From Symsagittifera roscoffensis (lineage: Eukaryota > Xenacoelomorpha > Acoela > Convolutidae), in NCBI RefSeq assembly GCF_963678635.1, contig NC_087070.1, forward strand, positions 23,361,419 to 23,425,418: a stretch of 64,000 bases of DNA, written 5' to 3'. Under the pieces are notes generated by a model. That model worked only from the letters and a program-made list of their open reading frames with translations. It searched no databases and was not told the DNA's origin. Shown here piece by piece: positions 42,150 through 52,905 of this stretch (position 1 is its first letter; each line of letters begins with the position of its first letter). Made by a program: the position numbers and the translations under genes.

Positions 42150-43700
42150 GAGGTGCTCGATTTATGTTTCGATCTACTCGACCAAAAACTGGTATGATTC
42201 GACGGTCTCGATCAAATTTATGTTTCGACTTTCTCAACCCACCAAAAAAAAAAATTTGACTTTGCTTGACTCATTTCAGATATGTTTCCACTTTCTCGAC
42301 CAAAATTTGATAAATTTTTATATCTTGAGTGCCTTGACCGTCTTTTAAAAACTAATTTGTTCTAACTCGCATTTATATGTTTGACTCTATCGACCCAAAT
42401 TGAGTTTGTTTTGACTATCTCGATTATCTCGACAAATAAAAAAATCTTTCTCGCTTTATTGTCCACTTTAGTTGCTCGTTGCTCCAAAAAACTGTTCAAC
42501 ATCCTTCATCCTTGGTCTCTCATTGAAAACACATCTGCTATAATTTTTTGTTACAAATAATGGAGATGTTTTTTTTCAAATTTTGCTTATGTGTAGTTCT
42601 CAGTATCAATCAAATAGCTGAGATAAAGAGACGGTTTTTATTGCGCCTGAACAAAGTTTTTCCTCTCTTTTGTTAATAATTCGTTGGTACAGTAAACTTC
42701 TGAAAACAGTAACAAAAATTTCCAAAGATCTGCTCGAACAATGTTTCGAATGTGCTCGACGACCAATGCTTCAACAGTGCTCGAATTATGTTTGTGCTCG
42801 ACCTCAGTTTCGACTGTGATCGATCTATGTTTTGACTATGCTCGACATATGTTTCAACTTTCTTAATCAAAAATGGGTATATTTCGCCTGTGCTTGATCT
42901 ATGTTTTGTTTTCTATTATTTCTTCACTATCAAGTAACATGAGTAAATTGTTAAAAACTTATATTGATTGCTAACTAATCATTATAATTAGGATAAACTT
43001 TGAAGATTTTTGGTTACTTCACTTGAGCCCTTCTTACTAACTGATCCAGGCTAAAACAATTATAAGACTAGTAATTTCTAAAATAGTATCTAACGATCTA
43101 CTTGTGTTCTAATTATACCTGAACCTTGTGGAATGTTTTACTATTCTCCAATCCTTGATCACAAATAAAACCCCTAAGCAAGATTAAGTAAGTTTTCTTT
43201 CAAAAATATTTAGCCAGGAAAAAGTAAACATCATTCTAACGACTCGATATCTCTCCAACCCGTCATGTCATCCTCGACAATCTATGCCTCAATTTTCGAT
43301 AACCACACAACAACAGTAAGAACTAACAGTTTACGAAATAAAACTCTTACCCCTGAATTTTGAATTTTGCATCCCTCATCCTAAACATTATGTCAAGAGA
43401 TAATTTAGGCAGTAATGATATTTTTTTTGTGATGATGCTTGCTTTGAAAAATAAAATAAACTATAAGAACATGTAAATGCAAAATTGCTCTATAGAAAAC
43501 GTTTTACGAGCTGGATCTCGCAATTTTGTGTTAGTTTTCTTCGCGAATCTGGATTGAAACTGTTGATTTGAAAACTGATATTTGAGGAAATTTCGGTAGA
43601 TTTACGGTTAAAATTGGAAAAAATAAGGTTGTGCTCGACCTATGTTCCAACTGCCCTCGACCTATGTTCAAATTTCTTGACCAAAAACAGGTACATTTCC
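42150..43700. repeat. Degenerate TCGAC/ATGTTT repeats
   Basis: Clusters of GCTCGACCTATGTTTCGACT-like words, often followed by TTCTCGACCAAAAA, occur at 42150-42440, 42735-42910 and 43633-43690. Units are about 25-60 bases and poorly conserved. No coding. Confidence 0.5.
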
Positions 43701-45164
43701 ACTTTGTTCTTCACTTAAAACTGCTTCTCGACGTCGAAAAATCAGTGGCAAAGCTGCACTTGCTCTGCTTGCAAAGTCGAAACATAATACGAGCACTTCG
43801 GCCCGGGTTACTGCATTTATAATTCATCTTTGTGTATACACTTGTATTTGCGCGGCAACACCCTAGCCTCCCCGGAAGTGAGTCTAACATGAGCTTTACT
43901 TATTGACCGATAAGTAACTTATTGACCGGTTGTCACTTCGCGCTCTTGTTTAAGGAAACGTCATACTCTTGCAACCGACACAGTAAATTGCGTTAATGTA
44001 GACGTCTGCAACCCGGTTCGTTCATTTTTCTCAAAACCTGTCTCATTTTTCTCAGAAACTTGTCTGTTTCTGGTGCTATTTGTTTAAGAAACTGGTCAAG
44101 TAAAAACTTTTTTTGATTTTTCTACTTTTGTCTCCTTTTAGATTTTTATTTGTCAAATAAAACAAATGAAAAAATTATTTAGGAAAACTCAAAAACAAAA
44201 AAATATATAGGTAAAATTAAGTTTGTTGTTCATTAACAAAATGAACAAAGTTTTTGAAATTCTGAAAAGAAGTTAGATAAATTGAAAACGCTGAGAGAAG
44301 GATTCATAGGGTCGACAATGAATTATCAGAGTTGGGAACTCTAAAACCTGGTATTAGTGCCTGCATTCACTTTCACTTTTCTTTAAAAAATGATGTGCTC
44401 CACTCTACATTTTGGTACATAGTCTTAGGGCACTACCAGTTGCAATATGTTTAACTTGGCCTCGATTGAAAATTTAGCTTCGTAAAGTTTTTACTTTCAA
44501 GCGCTATTTTAAAATTTAAAAAAAATTGTAGAACAAAAGAAGCGTGGTTGCTATAAAAAATGGAGAAGAGCAAAAGTACAAATTAATAGGCAAGTGTTGA
44601 ACTGTTCTCTCTTTTAAGTGCTTTTCGCTTTGACTGCGAATGTATCTCCCCTCGCAAGCTCTCTCTCATTGTGGACTGCTCACTCTGGTTCACTCATTCG
44701 GATGGAAATTTGTTTCTGTTGCTCACTCATCATATCCATGAGCCTAGTCAGGGCTTCTTCCAATGACACCCCTCATCGACCAAAGGAAACGTTGCTCAAA
44801 AGTCAAAAATCAGTTGAAATGACAAGAATTATTTTTAAAAAATTTTGTTTGTGCTATAAAAAGAAACCCACTGAGAAACCAAAATTTTGAAATTTTGCTT
44901 AGATCCTTTTTGTAGAAGCTACAGAAATTCTAATTATCGAAATACTATATTCGTGTTTTACAGTTCAATACGCAGATAAACCTACGGACTGTGGTGCAGA
45001 TCAGAAAGAATAGGAGACTTAATAGCGTCCTGAAAATGTTTGAACAGTAAAATTCTGAAAAGTAATTAGCAAAAAAATGATGATATTCTGGATCAAAAAA
45101 TAAAAAACCGAGACTGCTTAAAAGAGCTGCAAAAAATTTTGTTGATAATGTCAATCAAGCTTAC
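43701..45164. other. Intergenic or intronic, no gene recognised
   Basis: AT-rich. On the minus strand near 44760-44680 there is a short EEALTRLMDMMSEQQKQISI reading that resembles a coiled Gag N-terminus, too short to call. Confidence 0.35.
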
Positions 45165-45262
45165 CAGTATATCCAAAACAGCCTTAGAGATGGATAAGCA
45201 AATCAAAAAGCCTGCCGCTAAGAGAATTTGTCTGCGCCAGTTGTATACTCGCGTTGGCACTT
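45165..45262 (-). CDS. Probable single exon encoding a membrane helix
   Basis: On the minus strand TTTTCTTTCTTCAG precedes a 98-base segment ending in CTG|GTAAGC. It has 32 codons in phase, starting VPTRVYNWRRQILLAAGFLI and continuing hydrophobic. Good splice sites on both sides of an open, membrane-helix-like stretch suggest a real exon of a gene whose other exons I could not find nearby. The basic stretch followed by a helix recalls the first membrane domain of ABCC transporters, but that is only a resemblance. Confidence 0.4.
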
Positions 45263-45499
45263 CTGAAGAAAGAAAAGATTTGAAAAACAAAAGTCCTCTG
45301 TAAAAGTTTTTACTAAGGACAAAGTATTAAATTTTTGCTATACAAAACTGAAAAATTAAAGAAATATATAAAAAACATTTTAGTAAACAAAAAATTGGAA
45401 GTTTAACGGTGAAGACGAAAACTTTGGTTGAGCCCGCTACATTGAACTTGATGATTAATTGCCAATTCTTGAAATTCATCACACAAATAGCGCAGAGGT

Positions 45500-45935
45500 T
45501 TTTCTGCTCAAGTATCTGATATTTGAATTTTGTTAAACGGGCTATTGTACCATTATTCACAAAAAACTTGTTTTGTTTCGCTGTTTTTCCAGAATTCTTT
45601 GGTTTGGCAAAAACTGATTTTAGCCTACAAAGAGGCTAATCAAACGTATTCTTAGAGTTTTCGAGCAGCTGTTTTGTAACCATTGTAAAAAATAAGTTCC
45701 TAGAAACGCTTCCAAACAAACGCATGACATTATATTTTGATAAATTAGACTTACTGAACTGAATTCAATCGGTCAGTTTTAAATATATGTTTTGATATTT
45801 GAGAAAGCCAACATAGCCTTTAATTTTGCTAATTCAAAACTAAAGGAAGATTGCTTTGGTGTTCCTGAATGATCTGTTTTAGTCCACTGCTTTTCATAAT
45901 CTCGATTACTGATGTCAACTCAAACCAGGAAAATT
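45500..45935 (+). mobile_element. LINE reverse-transcriptase relic, copy 1
   Basis: Diverged copy of 46613-46970 (shared CTACAAAGAGGCTAATCAAA, GAGCAGCTGTTTTGTAA, CCACTGCTTTTCATAA). Its end reads, across frames, GVPE then SPLLF and DVNSNQEN, the GVPQGSxLSPLLFxxxINDL region of non-LTR reverse transcriptases. Severely decayed. Confidence 0.5.
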
Positions 45936-46612
45936 TAAATTCTATTTTCTAATTGGAAACGAACCTGTAGCTGTAATTGGCAGACGTTTAAATATGAAAA
46001 CTGTACACATTAAACACCTGTGACGCCCTAATTAAAACAGCAGAATGGTTGAATAAAAAAGCTTTTTTTTACAGCAGATAAAATTAAAACCCTAATTTTT
46101 AGCATGAGTAAACTAAAAAAAAAAAAACTTTCATTTGAATCATCAGCCTATTCAAAAAAAGTTTTTCGTTATTAAGATTTTAGATTTCATATAATTCAAC
46201 AGCTAAAATTTGATGAACAAATCAATTTTCTCGCTGAAAACTATACGGAGAATCACGGAAGTTTTTGTAGGTTAAGAAAATTTATCTCTTCTATGCACGT
46301 TGTCACAACTTTTAACATTATTGTGCAAATTAAAATAGAGTATAGATTCTTGACTAACGCATCCACAAAAAAGATATTGATGTTTTTCTAGATTGAAAAG
46401 TAAAGCATTTATTCAGAAGAGCCTTAAGAGCCCATAAAATTTAACCATATCAAATTCAACGTGATGAAAATTTTAAATGTTAAAAATATTTATTTTAAAA
46501 ACTAGTGAGAAAAGGGTCTATAACCTTGAACATTACGTTCATTTTTTGTTCTTGATATCTAAAAAAACTTCTGATATCTTTAGAATTTATCAAAACAAAT
46601 CAACACAGGTTT

Positions 46613-46970
46613 TTGTGCTCAAGTTTTTGTTTTTTGAAATGTGTTAAGCGGGTGATTGTACTACAAAGAGGCTAATCAAACTAAATTTTAAAGTTGTCGA
46701 GCAGCTGTTTTGTAAGCAATGTGATAGATAAGCGCCTAGAAACACTTCTATGCAGCCGCATGGTTTCATGTCTCGATAAGTCAGACTTACTGAGCTGAAT
46801 ACAATTGGTCATTTTTAGGATATATTTGGATTTAGAGGAAAGCCGATTTAGCCTTTAACTTTGCTAATTCAAAACTAAAACAAGAAAGCTTTGATGTTCC
46901 TGAAAGATCTGTTTTCAGTCCACTGCTTTTCATAAACTCAATTAATGATGTCAATTCAAACCAGGAAAAT
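46613..46970 (+). mobile_element. LINE reverse-transcriptase relic, copy 2
   Basis: One plus frame gives VIDKRLETLLCSRMVSCLDK (early reverse-transcriptase region). Another gives SFDVPERSVFSPLLFINSIN, clearly the GVPQGSxLSPLLF motif. The sequence between the two is deleted. Same family as the copy about 1.0 kb upstream. Confidence 0.6.
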
Positions 46971-47559
46971 AAAAAATCTCAAAAAATTTAAGTTCTGAGA
47001 TTTAACTTCTCACTCAGCACCACATTCGCCACCAGATCTTTTCTCTGTTTTTAGTCTCAAAACAATCGAAATCATCGATATAAAGTCATAGTCAAACTGA
47101 TTTTAAAAATGCACCCAAAGGAGTTGTTGTTTCCGGGTTGCAGTTTTTCAAAAATTCACCTGAATTTATGTTCAATTCGGCGGTTTTGACATAAACATGT
47201 CAGTATCCATGAGCATTATAGTTTTTGTAAAAATCAGCGATTGTTTTCTTCGGATGTTCAATTTTGTCAAGGTTGAACACAATCTTTTTTCCTCCTGCAT
47301 TGGCTAAAAATGTTTCTCTTGTTCAGAAGTTGCTTTCTTGTTTCTGTTTTGACAATTTTTGCGTTCTCCGGTTTTGCTTTCTAGGTTGGAACGAAGGGTT
47401 ACCACTCGATGTAGTATTTGCCTATAATATGTCAACAAACATTGAAAAAACATGCATTTCATGACATTAGGATAATGGCAAAAATCTTTTGTTTTTCAAA
47501 ATTCTCTTTATAATTAAATTTTTTAGAAGCTAAAATCCATTTTGTGGATCATCCTCAAG

Positions 47560-48245
47560 GCTGATTTAGTAGTTTTCCCCAAAATTGTACTATATGAGAT
47601 TATTGGAACAATGTAGCTTCTATAAAGGTTCTTTTTGATATTCCGGTTTGTATCGTTAGCGCTATTTCAATTTCGATTTAAAAATGCTTTAATTGCTTTC
47701 TCACATCTTTCAATTGCGTTTGCTTACCAGGACATGTCCTTAGACTCAATTAAACCAAAACCCTTCTCTTGGTCAGTTTTTTCTAGTATTTTCAATTTAG
47801 CTAGGTATTTGAGTTTCCTTTCAGTTTCAAAATGTTAATTTTTTATTATTCAGAGTTATAAAGTTCTGACTACACCCTTTTCACAATGTGGCCGCGCTGA
47901 TTTGCAGAGTGATCTTGCTGATACTAATAACTTTCTAATTATCTGATTAAACGAATCACCTTGACATGCCACATTCCTTGAGATCGTTAATAAAGAGGAC
48001 GAAGTTTAGAAGCTCCAGTACTGAATCTTGTGAAAACGCGCTTTTAACCCGAGTTCTAAGGAAAGCAAATTGCCATCTTTCGCTCTTTGTTTTTGACATG
48101 TAGGGTAGCTTTCCAGCAAATCCAACATTTCTCCAGCAACACCATTGTTCTGTAGTTTCTCTGATAATTTTTCATGGGTTAATTTTTTCCGCTCTTTTGG
48201 AAACAAGGTAGAGAGCTGTCGGTTTTCGAAGTTCGAAATTGTCAT
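47560..48245 (-). mobile_element. LINE reverse-transcriptase relic, minus strand
   Basis: 48245-48006 reads ERKKLTHEKLSEKLQNNGVA then GEMLDLLESYP, the helical region before the GVPQGS motif. LLFINDLKECG follows near 47990. 47840-47700 has the SKDMSWANAIERCEKAIKAF region, and 47640-47590 reads NLYRSYIVPIISYS. This order is typical of Jockey/CR1-type LINEs. The FADD catalytic box is not readable. Frames shift at least three times. Confidence 0.65.
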
Positions 48246-48599
48246 ACACTTTGCTCATTTATGGGATCATTTGTGTTATTGTAGACTTATAATTTGTGAA
48301 TCCATGCTACTCTTTGCAAAAAAAAACTCAATTTTTGAACAAAAAAATAAAGTATCGAAAGTTTTCCATGTGCAAGCCACAAGCGACATGAGACGGTAAT
48401 TGGATTAAAAAGTTACTGTAAACAGGGATTAAAAAGTTACTAGTTTTGCACATGTTAGGGAAAATATGTTTAGTTGCGTTTACGTTGAAGACGAAGTGTC
48501 AACATGAAAGTTGAGTAATTTGCAGGTTTTTTTGTGAGGTAGATTGTTAAAATCAACAGGACGTTTCGCTTTTCCGATAAGTAAGTTTTCAAAGGTGAC

Positions 48600-50077
48600 C
48601 TCAAACTTTTTTTTCTGAAAAGGTTTTTCGGGCTTGTTGAAAAAAATTATTGAAAAATTTCAATAAAAAAACTGAGCTTTTTTGTCAGTGACAGCTTGCA
48701 GGTCATTTATTTAATTTTCCGAGGGAACATGAAAAGATTTGCAAAAGCTTTTGGGTTGCTTTTGCATATCTGAACAACCTTTTTTTTCGGGGATTGATTG
48801 TTGAAACTGTTTTTGAGTTTCGTTGATTAGTACTCCTACTCTTGATTCCCGAGTTTCTAGGTTCTTCCAAAGGTTTTTCGCGAGCGTTGTATTGTTTGGC
48901 AGACTCCTGTGATGATTTTTCTTTTTGATGATTTTTTAAGAAATTGTGTATAGCCAAGCACACCACAAATGAAAAACAATATCGACGTTCAAGAATCAGT
49001 AGGACAAAAAAGAATTTTGTTCAGTTTTTATTTCAATTTATCCAGCTAAAGTCTCATTTTCAGGCACGGTCTTTGTTACTTTAAACCAGTCTTTGAAATG
49101 ATTTTGAGCTGTTGCGGTTCTGCTCAACAACAATATCGAAGTTGCTGAATAAATAAGATGTCAAGTGTGGCTTTCAATTGTTCTTTCATGAAGGGTATTT
49201 TCAGATTTTTTGAAACATCCTTACTTGTTTTGTAGTCCGAGGTGTACTGACTAGAAAAAATCAAGAAAAATCGAGTTTTATTTTATCAGTGACACCTCTT
49301 TAGGTCAATTAAATTAATTTCCGAGGAAAGTTGAAGTGATTTACGAAAATGTTTGTATTACTTTTGCACATCTGAATATTTTCCACTATCGAAGATTGAG
49401 TGTTCAATTGGTTTGTTGTTTTCGTTGAATTGTAGTCTAGCCTTTGATTCCAGAGTTTCTAGCTGTACAAGATTCTTCGCGAAGTGTTTTTTCCAGAGCG
49501 TTTCCTTGCAATTGATGTATCATGATTGGCCCATTTTTTTGATGAAGACTCATCTGAAGTTTTGTATTTTCAGGAATTTGTTTTTCAAAGATCTTTTATA
49601 GCCAAAGATTTTTTAAGATCGTTCTTACTTCAAACCAGTCGTTTGAAACTACTTTGCACTGTTGCGGTTGCTGCTCAACAACAATATTAAGTTGCTGAAT
49701 AAACAGGTGATGGCTTCCAATTGTTGTTTCATCCAGGCTTTTCGAAATATCAGGTTTGTTTTGTAGTCCGAGGTATAAATACTGACTGGAAAATTTCAAG
49801 AAAAAAGTCGAGCTTTTCCTTTATCAGTGATAGGTCTTAGGTCAATTAAATATTTTTCCAAGAAAAATTGAGATGATTCCCGAATGCTTTTGGAATACTT
49901 TTGCAAAACTGAGAATTTTTCTTTCGAAGATTGAGTGTTCAAACTGTTCTTGATTTTCGTTCAGGCACTTGAGTTGTAGTCAGGCACTTGATTCCAGAGC
50001 TTCTAGCTTAACAAGATTCTTCGCGAACAGTTTATACAAGCACTTCCTCATGTTTTTCCGCCTTTGTTTGCAGTTGA
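48600..50077. repeat. Threefold diverged tandem repeat, period about 540-600 bp
   Basis: Blocks starting at about 48677, 49276 and 49818 share, in order, TCAGTGA, GGTCAATTAAAT, CTTTTGCA, GATTGAGTGTTCAA, GATTCCAGAGTTTCTAGCT and TTCTTCGCGAA. The first two also share AAACCAGTC, GTTGCGG..GCTCAACAACAATAT and TTGTTTTGTAGTCCGAGGT. The third is cut off at about 50077, where the complex retroelement begins. No coding. Confidence 0.7.
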
Positions 50078-52100
50078 TGTGAGTTAGGACCGAGTTGGTT
50101 AACTCATAGAGTAATTTCGGATAGGGTACACCGTCTGCTCGTCACGCTATCTTATTTTCGGCCGGATAGATTCGTGCAACTTCTTAGTCTAATACCGATC
50201 CTAATCTTACTCTTATACTATCTAGTCTCAGGTTGTTTAACTAGTCTCTGCTAGGCTCAATAGATCTAGGGTATACTGGTTTATTGCGGCTGCTGAAGTG
50301 CTCGGGAGAGTCCAACTAATTTCTAAGTTAAATTCAAATCTCTCTGGTGCTGAAATTACAAGTAACTTCAGCACTTACAAATAAGTGGGTTGTTAGTTAG
50401 ATGGATCATGATTGGTTAATATTAAATACTTTACATTGGTAAAATATCTAAATTATCCAATCATAAAATGTAGTTTAGATCAGGTTCCACCCATCCGGGT
50501 TTTACAGAGTTTTTTAGAATAGTTCTTCTGCAATTCGAAGGATGGATGATGGAAGTTGGTGTTTGGCGAACATCTTATTTCTTCTGTTTCCTTTTTGTTA
50601 AAGAAGTTCCAGGAAGCTGGAGTTAGAGACATAAGACGTTGTGTCTTCTAGTGACAACGACTAAGTCTTCGCAACAAACTCAAATCTGATTTCAGAATGG
50701 TTGGCTATGTCAGGTTTTTCTGTTCTGCGTGGAGAACTTCTTTTGTGTCTGATCTAGTTTGGGAATGGCGTGGAGATTGTGCGTGGAGGGGATGCCTGGT
50801 TACTCGGATCTGTACGTATACTTGAACATCGAGGTGGTCCTTGGTCTAGTTCAATGAAGTCCTTTTCTGCGAAGTCAAGTCGTACTCTAAATCCTTTGAG
50901 TTGTGATTGTGAGTGGCATATCGATTGTGGTTGGTCATTCTCTCTCGAGTGTAGTGGGGTCGTTTTGTCTTTAGATGTTCGTCCTTGGTGTTGTATTCTG
51001 ATCTATGTATTGCATAATGTAATTTACATTTTATAAAACATTTATTAGTTTAATATTTTTTAATTATGATTTTAGTTAGTTGTTTTCACAAAAGCTTTTT
51101 GTTTTAGTTTGGTTATTTTGAAGAGTTACTCACACTTGAGTAGCTCTTATTAAAAATAGAGGTGTGGTCACAAAGCGTGGATGTAGCGCGGTGGGTTAGG
51201 CCGGCTATAGAGCATGCTCAGGACGTCCTTCCTGGTGGGTTAGGCCAGGAGTGGGAGTATGATTTCATGCGGTTTTTGTGAGGGGTCCTGTTATGTGACA
51301 ACGTTTTATGTTGGGTTTGTTGTGGTTTTTCTTATGTCTTGTTGGTTATGTCCTTTTTCCAAAAATCAAATTGTTCGTGGTATGGGTTTGTCTTTCGACT
51401 TTTTTGTGTTTTATTATTTCTTTCTTAGACTTTATAATAGTCTTCAAAAGAATAAATTATCCAGTTTTAAACTGGGTTAATCCGGTTTGGGTACCGTTGG
51501 TTTCCTTTTCTTAGTCATGCTGTTATTCTATGATTTGTGGTATTTAGTAAGCTGCGTTGGTTAGTTTTGTTTAATATATGATTCCTTTCCAACCGGGTTA
51601 AAGGAAAGTTTGAAACATGTTATTATATGTTAGAGTTGTTGAGTGTGAAAACTTGAAACTGAAATTCATTATTTTTAAACAATTCTTCGTGGGCGAGCTG
51701 TGCGAGTGTGGATAGGATTTCTGTGCGAATGAATGAAAATATCAAAAGGTTAGTACTGCAATTGCATTTTATTAATTTACTGCATAGAATTTGGAAATTT
51801 ACTGCTAGTTATGGGGGAATTTTAAGTTACAAATTTTCATTATAATTAGATTTACTGCTTGTGGGGAAAATTTTAGAAATGAATTTACGGCATTGGTATT
51901 AAATTTATAAATTTATAAGTGTAAGAGATTAATAGAATTGTTGAAATCTGTTTGATGAAATTTGCGATCTTTATTTGTCTTTTGTGGTTTTTGTAGGTGA
52001 TCGTCGGATGAAGGCTAAAAATCTAAAGAAAACATGAATAAAGTATGGTGAGTTTTTTAATATTTTAATTAGTTAGTAATATTCATTTAATTCATACTTA
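50078..52100 (-). other. 3' non-coding region of R4, probably containing its 3' LTR
   Basis: T/G-rich on the plus strand like the rest of R4, and without frames of note. It should contain the 3' LTR, but the other LTR is outside the window, so its inner edge is unknown. Candidate polypurine tracts on the minus strand are near 51520-51509 (AAGAAAAGGAAA) and 51590 (GGAAAGGAA). It includes a tRNA-like patch (51176-51270). Confidence 0.45.
51176..51270 (+). other. tRNA-like patch with duplicated GGTGGGTTAGGCC
   Basis: GGATGTAGCGCGGTGGGTTA is a good A-box context (TAGCGCGGTGG). GGTGGGTTAGGCC appears twice, 46 bases apart (about 51189 and 51235). A weak B-box-like GATTTCATGC follows. Could be a SINE head captured in the LTR or chance. 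Confidence 0.3.
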
Positions 52101-52104
52101 CCTG
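52015..52104 (-). promoter_or_regulatory. Candidate short intron after the last R4 frame
   Basis: On the minus strand the TAA stop at 52107-52105 is followed by CAG|GTAAGTATG, a near-perfect 5' splice site. 78 bases on comes CATGTTTTCTTTAG and shortly after a second AG, plausible 3' splice sites. If used, this would be a small intron in the 3' untranslated region, which is unusual for a retroelement. Confidence 0.4.
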
Positions 52105-52905
52105 TTAGTCGTCGGGGAAAAAACCGTGGGGGAAGATGTCGTGAATTAGTTCTGAAGTTGTTAGTAGTTTAGCTAAGATGCGGATGATATTTTTAGTCTG
52201 AAGCAGTGGCCAAAGCAATTGAAGTGCCTTAATAGTGGTTAGTTCTTCAGTGCCAACTGCAAACTCATAAGGTGTGTTTTGGATTAGATTATATAATTTG
52301 TGATTGAATTTAGTGTTGTGGATGAATTCTAAAATTGGGATTTCTATAGGTTGTACAAACTCGTGCGGGATAAGGAAGGGTCGGGATTCTTCGGCGTTGA
52401 AGGTCTTGGTGATGGGACAGAAGATGTACATTTGGGTTATGGGGTCATAATTACGAAGAATACCATGGAGGTTAGTGTCTTTAATACAATATGTGAAATT
52501 TAGGAAAAATGGTGAAGTGTATTTGGAATTAATGAATTGAAAACGATGGTGTGGTTGTCTAGAGGGTGTGTGTAGGTCAAAGTGATTTTGGATGAAGCGA
52601 TAATAACTATATGTGTGGGTTTGTTTAGTGCGCAACATAATATCGTGTGAGCAGTGTAAATCTCTTTCGTGTGGTGCAAGGAAATGAAAGGTTAGTGAAA
52701 ATATTTGGAAGCGTTCTTTAAAACTTTCGTATGCTTGTGTGTCTGTTAGTGCTTCTGAAATAATGTGATCAAACTTTCGGTCGAAGATGTTTAGTGTAAA
52801 TATATATGGTGTCTTGATGAAAAATTTCTCAGTAATTTGTGGATTAGCGAAGCGATCGTCGTCTAAGAATTGATCTTGGTTAGCTCTGATGATGTTGTGA
52901 TCATA
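52105..52905 (-). CDS. R4 accessory frame Z, 266 codons, in frame after a TGA
   Basis: Open from directly after the TGA at 52908-52906 to TAA at 52105. The first ATG is 89 codons in (52638), so the upstream third would be lost if translation began there. The upstream part (DRFANPQITEKFFIKTPYIF) is as well formed as the rest, which argues that it is translated together with the preceding ORF. Soluble-looking, rich in Phe, His, Ile and Thr, no signal peptide, no clear membrane helix. I do not recognise the family. Confidence 0.6.
   Translation of the reverse strand, partial: YDHNIIRANQDQFLDDDRFANPQITEKFFIKTPYIFTLNIFDRKFDHIISEALTDTQAYESFKERFQIFSLTFHFLAPHERDLHCSHDIMLRTKQTHTYSYYRFIQNHFDLHTPSRQPHHRFQFINSKYTSPFFLNFTYCIKDTNLHGILRNYDPITQMYIFCPITKTFNAEESRPFLIPHEFVQPIEIPILEFIHNTKFNHKLYNLIQNTPYEFAVGTEELTTIKALQLLWPLLQTKNIIRILAKLLTTSELIHDIFPHGFFPDD

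Noticed and set aside
51000..51520. Plus-strand ORFs of 66-88 codons (50770-51514)
   Set aside because: They lie in the T/G-rich non-coding 3' end of R4 and consist of Phe/Leu/Val-rich reading of a skewed sequence.
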